Positions 5,542-9,423 of a stretch of DNA of 9,423 nt are shown one piece after another. Source of the DNA: Candidatus Nitrosopolaris rasttigaisensis (GTDB lineage Archaea > Thermoproteota > Nitrososphaeria > Nitrososphaerales > Nitrososphaeraceae); assembly GCA_933226995.1 (NCBI GenBank), contig CAKOFP010000201.1, positions 1 to 9,423 of the forward strand. Reading direction: 5' to 3'. How positions within the stretch are numbered: the stretch's first letter is position 1; each line of letters starts with the position of its first letter. The translations under genes were made by a program, and so were the position numbers. The notes under the pieces were generated by a model. That model saw only the letters and a list, made by a program, of their open reading frames with translations. It was not told where the DNA came from and searched no databases.

Positions 5542-6020
5542 AAATATTGATCGCCGAAGATGACATAGATATTGCATTATTCTACAAGGTTGTGTTAGAA
5601 GCCAGAAACCATCATGTTGTGAGTACGGACAATGGCGAAGATTGTCTTACTATTTATCGACAAGAATTTGCAAATTTTACTTCGCGAATCAGATCTACTG
5701 CCAGTGATAACAAACAACAACAACCGTTCGACGCTGTAATCTTAGATTATAAGATGCCTGGGATAAACGGCATTGAAGTTGCAAAAGAAATCATCAAAAT
5801 TAACCCAAGACAGAGAATAATTATTTCTTCTGCCCATTCAAGAGAAGCTCTTTTTCATTCAAGAAAAGAGCTAGAAAAGCTTGTAGAACTTGTGCAAAAA
5901 CCTTTCGATCTTCACACATTAATTGATACATTAGAGAATAGATTATTTTACTCGGAGTTACAAAGGCTCAATCAAGATGAAGCTATTTCACAAGAATTTA
6001 ATCATGTTAGGCACAAATAA
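5538..6020 (+). CDS. Single-domain response regulator RR2 (CheY-like receiver)
   Basis: 160 aa. The start is TTG 5538: a TAA two codons upstream bars any earlier start, and the first residues (KILIAEDD) align with RR1's RILIAEDD, so the position is secure. Receiver residues: E7-D8-D9, phospho-acceptor D70 in AVILDYKMP, S98 in the Thr position (IISSAH), and K121-P122 in VQKPF. As in RR1, an extra segment (about 45-63, polar, with QQQ) precedes the phospho-acceptor strand, and no output domain follows; the tail is a short helix. It shares LEARNH, NGE-CL-IYR, FDAVILDY-MP, QRII, VEL-QKPF with RR1, so the two are paralogues flanking the divergent regulator pair. Its start overlaps the preceding small ORF's stop. 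It is probably phosphorylated by a histidine kinase, possibly the convergent Cache kinase (inference). Confidence 0.9.
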   Translation: MKILIAEDDIDIALFYKVVLEARNHHVVSTDNGEDCLTIYRQEFANFTSRIRSTASDNKQQQPFDAVILDYKMPGINGIEVAKEIIKINPRQRIIISSAHSREALFHSRKELEKLVELVQKPFDLHTLIDTLENRLFYSELQRLNQDEAISQEFNHVRHK

Positions 6021-6149
6021 AGTACTGACCTCTCAAGGCTGAATGAAATAGATAAAGTCCATATTGACTACTCCAACAATCCAACTACAATAAACAAATA
6101 GCCAAGTCAGCTGCACCATAAAAGAAACAACAAAGAAACCGCCAGCCGA

Positions 6150-6475
6150 TTCTTTTAGTAGTTCTATAGAGAAGGGTTTCTTGAAACACTGTACCATCCG
6201 CTGAGAAGGCTTTCTGAATATCTTCCTCACTTGCTGGGGGCTGGAAGCTGTAGAGATTCTGTTCTTTCTCCTACCCAACATCTCATTTTTCCAGAACTAG
6301 AGTATCATCCGTTGAGTTCTGGCGTACCTAAATCTACGAACGTGACATCATTTTAATTTCATTCCTTACTTATTAATTCCAGACCCTAACCCACTGATAG
6401 TCTCCAGATAAGCTGATACAATTTCGGCGATTTCTAGGTTATCATCAATATGAGAACTTCAATTTGAGGTTTCAT
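6150..6475 (-). pseudogene. Decayed response regulator directly behind the histidine kinase
   Basis: The pieces of a receiver domain lie in order, in different frames. An ATG at 6475, overlapping the last 17 nt of the kinase gene, starts MKPQIEVLI. After a one-base frameshift, IDDNLEIAEIVSAYLETI follows (from 6449), ending at TAA 6368-6366. After an internal TAA at about 6355 comes NDVTFVDLGTPELNG (D at 6334-6332, matching the phospho-acceptor D-x-x-x-P-x-x-x-G), then TGA 6307-6305. A second frame shift leads into KNRISTAS and, 29 residues after its first K, KPFSIELL (K at 6179). The acidic-pocket to phospho-acceptor distance is about 37 codons instead of about 45, so a small deletion also occurred. 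Gene order kinase then regulator with overlap is typical of a cognate pair. Its IDDN start differs from the AEDD of RR1/RR2, so it is not a copy of either. Confidence 0.75.
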
Positions 6476-8384
6476 TCTGCCCTTGGCTACTACAGATTGT
6501 AAACTTGAATGCGGCGCCATTAGTGTAGACATCATCAATCCATATCTTGCCACCATGAGCTTCAACTATACCTCTGGATATTGCGAGTCCAAGTCCTGTA
6601 CCGCCATGTTTTCTAGTAACGCTTGTATCGACTTGATAGAATTTATCGAAGAGCTTATGCCTCTCCTCTGGCGTAATACCAATACCATTATCTTCTACTG
6701 TAAAAATAAATTCTGAGTTTGCACTCCGCCCTTTCTCCACCCTAATCATTATTCTCCCGCCTCTGTCAGGAACAAAATCGACTGAATTTTTTACCAAATT
6801 CGAAAGAACTTGCTCAATTCTTTTTGGATCGCAGAAAACACTATCTTCCTTTGTAGTTCTAATATCTGATTTGAGTTCAATTTGCTTTTCGATAGTAATT
6901 GGTGTCAAGTCCAAAATTGTTCTATTTATCAATTCTGCAATATCAACATCATATTTTGATAGGGTTAGCTTGCCAATATCTAGTTTGTAAACATCTAATA
7001 CATCTCCAACTAGTGCTTCAAGCTTTTCTATACTTCTCGAAACTATTTGCATCGCTTTCTTCTGTTTGGCATTTAGAACGCCAAGTGAGGTTGTCTTGAG
7101 AAACATTTCTGAATAAACCTTTATGGGAACAATTGGTGTCTTTAATTCATGACTGACCATTGAAATGAATTCCTCTTTTGCTTTCTCACTTTCCTTGAGG
7201 GTACCATAAGCCTTTGCTAGCTCCTGCTCTTTTGCTCTCAACTCTTGGTTAGCTTTTTCTAACCCTTCTGTTTGTAACCGCAAATTCCTATCTCTTGTTT
7301 GTATGCTTTCTCTCATATTGTCTAGGTGGTGGGCCAAATCTCCAATCTCATCGTCGGCTGTAGCTTTTATGTTGAGATCAAGCTCGCCTTTAGAGATCTT
7401 ATCGGCAGCTTCTTTGAGTTCTGTTATGGGTTTTGAAATAGTTCTCGCAGCAAAGAATGCAGCAATTATTGCAACAGACAAGACTAGAATCGTTGCTAAT
7501 ATGAAACTATTTCTTAAGTCTAATACTGGATTAAATGCCTGTTCTGTAGCTTGCGCAGTAATCAAAAACCATGCGCTCCCTGGGTAGTCTAAATAACCCT
7601 TATCTTTTGAAGCAACAAATAGTGCATCTCCTTGACCATTAATATTAGTAGCTATAAGACTTTCAATCGAATTACTAGAATTCTTTATCTTTGCAAATAT
7701 TGGTAGTTGATTCAAACTTTTTTGCAAATTAGAATTATTATAAGAAGTAGAATACATGATCGAACCATTATTGGATACGAGATTTATTTCAGTATGTGGC
7801 AACGTGGTCCCAGTTTGTAGTATTTGACTTATTTTGCTAAGTGGGAACTCGAGAAGTAAAACTCCATAGATGTTGCCGTTTGTAGCATATAGCGGTCCTG
7901 CGACACGGATTACATAGTGATTTAAAGGTTTGTTCGAAATCACTGGTATCTTGTCATAGTAAATGACCCCTCTAACTGCACTTTTAAAGAATGATTCGTG
8001 TGAACGATCGGTACCAATGATACTGGCATTTGAGGTATCAACTATTTCTTTACCATTGTTATCAAATATAGCTGCAAGATCGTAAGTATGTCTATCTATA
8101 TGTAGAACTGATTTCAAATATTCCAATTTTTTCTCGGTCGGAATAGATTCTGATAATATAACATTATTACGATCGGTAAGAAACTTAATGTCTGAAATTC
8201 GGTCAAACATAGTCTCGGCTATCTTATTCATGGTACTAGCAGTATTGTCCTGTAAATGTTTTCTAATTTCAGATATCATCCCTGTTGAAAATGAGTTTAG
8301 TGAAATGATAGACGTTACAAGTAAAGTGACTATAACTAATGAAACCATTATTATAAATAGCTTCGATTTTATTTCCATTCTCAC
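6459..8384 (-). CDS. Cache-HAMP sensor histidine kinase
   Basis: 641 aa from GTG 8384 (ATG at codon 3 is an equal alternative). A membrane helix at 8-30 is followed by an extracellular Cache-type sensor (about 31-290, with HESFFKSAVRG, the YYDKIPVIS strand and YGVLLLEFPL) and a second helix at 293-313. Then come HAMP (313-366, ISKPITELKEAADKISKGELD), a coiled coil (366-405), HisKA with phospho-acceptor H412 in SHELKTP, and HATPase_c with N533 in NLVKNSVDF, the G1 box DNGIGI (565-570), an F box KLFDKFYQ and the G2 box GGTGLGL (594-600). All catalytic boxes are intact, so it should autophosphorylate in response to a small extracellular ligand, unknown here. It is convergent to RR2. The regulator gene overlapping its 3' end is a pseudogene, so its present partner is unclear; RR1 and RR2 are nearest. 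An AATCGG dyad precedes the start. Confidence 0.93.
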   Translation of the reverse strand: MRMEIKSKLFIIMVSLVIVTLLVTSIISLNSFSTGMISEIRKHLQDNTASTMNKIAETMFDRISDIKFLTDRNNVILSESIPTEKKLEYLKSVLHIDRHTYDLAAIFDNNGKEIVDTSNASIIGTDRSHESFFKSAVRGVIYYDKIPVISNKPLNHYVIRVAGPLYATNGNIYGVLLLEFPLSKISQILQTGTTLPHTEINLVSNNGSIMYSTSYNNSNLQKSLNQLPIFAKIKNSSNSIESLIATNINGQGDALFVASKDKGYLDYPGSAWFLITAQATEQAFNPVLDLRNSFILATILVLSVAIIAAFFAARTISKPITELKEAADKISKGELDLNIKATADDEIGDLAHHLDNMRESIQTRDRNLRLQTEGLEKANQELRAKEQELAKAYGTLKESEKAKEEFISMVSHELKTPIVPIKVYSEMFLKTTSLGVLNAKQKKAMQIVSRSIEKLEALVGDVLDVYKLDIGKLTLSKYDVDIAELINRTILDLTPITIEKQIELKSDIRTTKEDSVFCDPKRIEQVLSNLVKNSVDFVPDRGGRIMIRVEKGRSANSEFIFTVEDNGIGITPEERHKLFDKFYQVDTSVTRKHGGTGLGLAISRGIVEAHGGKIWIDDVYTNGAAFKFTICSSQGQNETSN

Positions 8385-8400
8385 ATAAACCTACTATCTA

Positions 8401-8423
8401 AATCGGGTTTAGAATATCCGATT
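8401..8423. promoter_or_regulatory. AATCGG-N11-CCGATT dyad upstream of the histidine kinase
   Basis: Perfect 6-bp arms at 8401-8406 and 8418-8423, 17 bp apart arm to arm, placed 17-39 nt before the kinase start on its promoter side. No good TATA box is visible there, so the site may be an operator or activator site; the function is inferred. Confidence 0.35.
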
Positions 8424-8470
8424 GTGGGATAGATCTTTGCAAATAATATAATACCACTTTGTTTAAACCT

Positions 8471-8575
8471 ATTTCCGTTCATGGGAATTTCGATGTCAAT
8501 ATTTCCGTTCATGGGAATATACAAATATTGGGAATTTCGATGTCAATATTTCCGTTCATGGGAATATACAAATAT
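8471..8575. repeat. 47-bp perfect tandem duplication plus extra 18-bp copy
   Basis: Bases 8482-8528 and 8529-8575 are identical 47-bp units. The 18-mer ATTTCCGTTCATGGGAAT occurs three times: 8471-8488, 8501-8518 and 8548-8565. Each 18-mer has an imperfect dyad (ATTtCC-gttcat-GGgAAT) and an ATG. Only three copies with unequal spacing (30 and 47) and no spacers of CRISPR type are present. It lies between the kinase and the plus-strand genes. Confidence 0.9.
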
Positions 8576-8818
8576 GAGAGTAGCCTTATTAGAGAGTATT
8601 ATGGCAGTACGGATGGCAAGGGGACTGCATGGAATGCTTGTTATCGAAATCACTTTGATATCTTTGATGATATCCAAATTCAAAAGGGTGTAATGCTCTT
8701 GGAACACGTTGGTTATCATAATGAGGCACATGTTTTAAGCGTACTGGATATTATTCGAATTTCGGGTTTTAGGCCGGTCAGTGATGTCATCGATACTAGA
8801 GAACAGTGTGGAGATTAG
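8558..8818 (+). CDS. Hypothetical 87-aa protein starting inside the repeat
   Basis: ATG 8558, in the last 18-bp repeat copy, gives MGIYKYESSLIREYYG and continues 87 codons to TAG 8816-8818. The frame stays open upstream to a TTG at 8459, but that part is repeat DNA, and since 47 is not a multiple of three the copies are read in different frames. I therefore prefer the ATG after the repeats. The product is soluble, mixed charge, with a VLSVLDIIRISGFRPVSDVID segment; I do not recognise the family. AAATAT in the preceding repeat unit (8523-8528) lies about 30 nt before the ATG and could serve as TATA box. The end overlaps the start of the membrane protein gene by 35 nt (11 nt if that gene begins at GTG 8808). 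It could also be a remnant. Confidence 0.4.
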   Translation: MGIYKYESSLIREYYGSTDGKGTAWNACYRNHFDIFDDIQIQKGVMLLEHVGYHNEAHVLSVLDIIRISGFRPVSDVIDTREQCGD

Positions 8819-9423
8819 ATTGCTATCTTATCGGAAGTATGTAAATGACCCCTGGCGAACGATACTCATATTGGTCGGATCCTTAGTAGTATCAAATTCT
8901 TTGATTATCCTTTCAAGCGAAGATACACGAGATTTCTTTACTAATTGGACCATAAACACGGCAGCCGCTACCGCGTTGTCATTGTCTATCATAACAGTAG
9001 TTACTGCCTACAAACACAGGATAGATAGATTTTTTGTTCGGGCGTATATCATTTTTACTGTAGGATTAGCCGTCTGGCTTGTTGCAGAAGTCACTTGGAG
9101 TTATTATCAACTTGTATTGGATATTGGTACTCCATTTCCGTCTTCTGCTGATGCATTTTGGTTAAGCGGTTACGGATTTTTTACTTATTTTATGTTTAGA
9201 ATATACAACCTCTTAAGTAAAGGAAATGAAAAATTGTTAGTGGTTCTTGTATCATTAGCTGCCGCGATTATCTTAGGCTATATACTTAATCTCACTTTTG
9301 GTATCGCAGATTTATTGTCTGCTCAAGAAGGTAGCCTAGCATGGCTGATCAGTATTGCGTATCCAATATTGGATGGAATCTTGCTCATTCCTGCCGTTCT
9401 AATTTTGTGGGTATTACGGGGTA
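8784..9423 (+). CDS. Multi-spanning membrane protein, probable sensor N-terminus, cut by right edge
   Basis: The frame is open from 8739 to the window end. ATG 8784 is preferred (GTG 8781 and GTG 8808 are alternatives), giving at least 213 residues. A short cytoplasmic start (MSSILENSVEIRLLSYRKY) precedes about six hydrophobic segments near 25-45, 56-75, 87-105, 125-142, 150-172 and 186-210. A conserved-looking motif W-S-Y-Y-x6-G-T-P-F-P-S-S-A-D-A-F-W (105-126), and later AYPILDGILLIPA (192-204), recall MASE-like seven-helix sensory domains. These occur at the N-terminus of archaeal PAS/histidine kinases and bacterial cyclic-di-GMP proteins. The signalling output would lie beyond the edge and cannot be seen, so 'sensor' is an inference. 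It is head-to-head with the Cache kinase. Confidence 0.75.
   Translation, partial: MSSILENSVEIRLLSYRKYVNDPWRTILILVGSLVVSNSLIILSSEDTRDFFTNWTINTAAATALSLSIITVVTAYKHRIDRFFVRAYIIFTVGLAVWLVAEVTWSYYQLVLDIGTPFPSSADAFWLSGYGFFTYFMFRIYNLLSKGNEKLLVVLVSLAAAIILGYILNLTFGIADLLSAQEGSLAWLISIAYPILDGILLIPAVLILWVLRG

Noticed and set aside
6033..6281. Minus-strand 82-codon frame as a separate gene
   Set aside because: Its N-terminal half is the last third of the decayed response regulator; the rest is read-through into spacer.
7303..7587. Plus-strand 94-codon frame inside the kinase gene
   Set aside because: Antisense shadow of the HAMP/transmembrane region of an unmistakable kinase.
8471..8575. CRISPR array
   Set aside because: Only three repeat copies, with unequal spacing and repeated rather than unique spacers; it is a tandem duplication.
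8481..8693. Plus-strand 70-codon frame starting in the first repeat copy
   Set aside because: Half of it is repeat DNA and it competes with the longer frame ending at 8818; no family resemblance, though it cannot be fully excluded.

Overview
The window looks like chromosomal DNA of an AT-rich ammonia-oxidising archaeon (Nitrososphaerota, of the Nitrososphaera/Nitrosocosmicus kind). This is inferred from the protein families: a winged-helix regulator type abundant in that group, a COG3355-like regulator, single-domain response regulators, a Cache-HAMP histidine kinase and a secreted Ser/Asn-rich protein. TATA-like boxes lie about 20-27 nt upstream of several starts, little Shine-Dalgarno sequence is visible, and TTG/GTG starts are frequent. 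No rRNA, tRNA, CRISPR array or insertion sequence was seen.

Layout. 1-430 (minus): a run of tiny genes. A 60-aa hypothetical is followed by a 55-aa protein with eight Cys/His ligands spaced like a B-box/ZZ cross-brace zinc finger. Its stop overlaps (ATGA) the start of a gene leaving the left edge. 430-794: non-coding, with a T-rich tract and a GAATGT/ACATTC dyad. 795-2477 (plus): a SnoaL-like protein and an aldo/keto reductase, each with its own TATA-like box. 2478-3055: no intact gene; a short stretch resembles a major facilitator transporter and is probably decayed. 3056-3433 (minus): a secreted, sequon-rich, four-cysteine protein.

3754-8384 is a signalling cluster. A receiver-only response regulator (RR1, minus) lies downstream of a COG3355/TrmB-like regulator (minus). 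Divergent from these is a plus-strand unit: a winged-helix regulator, an unannotated 45-aa ORF, and a second receiver-only regulator (RR2) whose TTG start overlaps the small ORF's stop (TTGA). RR1 and RR2 are clear paralogues. A TTTTGG-N9-CCAAAA dyad sits between the divergent regulators. Convergent to RR2 is a full-length Cache-HAMP-HisKA-HATPase kinase (minus). Directly behind it, overlapping its last codons, are the decayed remains of a third, different receiver-domain gene. The kinase therefore seems to have lost its adjacent partner, and RR1/RR2 are plausible current partners.

8385-9423: a dyad lies next to the kinase start, then a perfect 47-bp tandem duplication with an extra 18-bp copy, an 87-aa hypothetical ORF whose start lies in the last repeat, and the N-terminal part of a multi-spanning membrane protein, probably a sensor domain, cut by the right edge.
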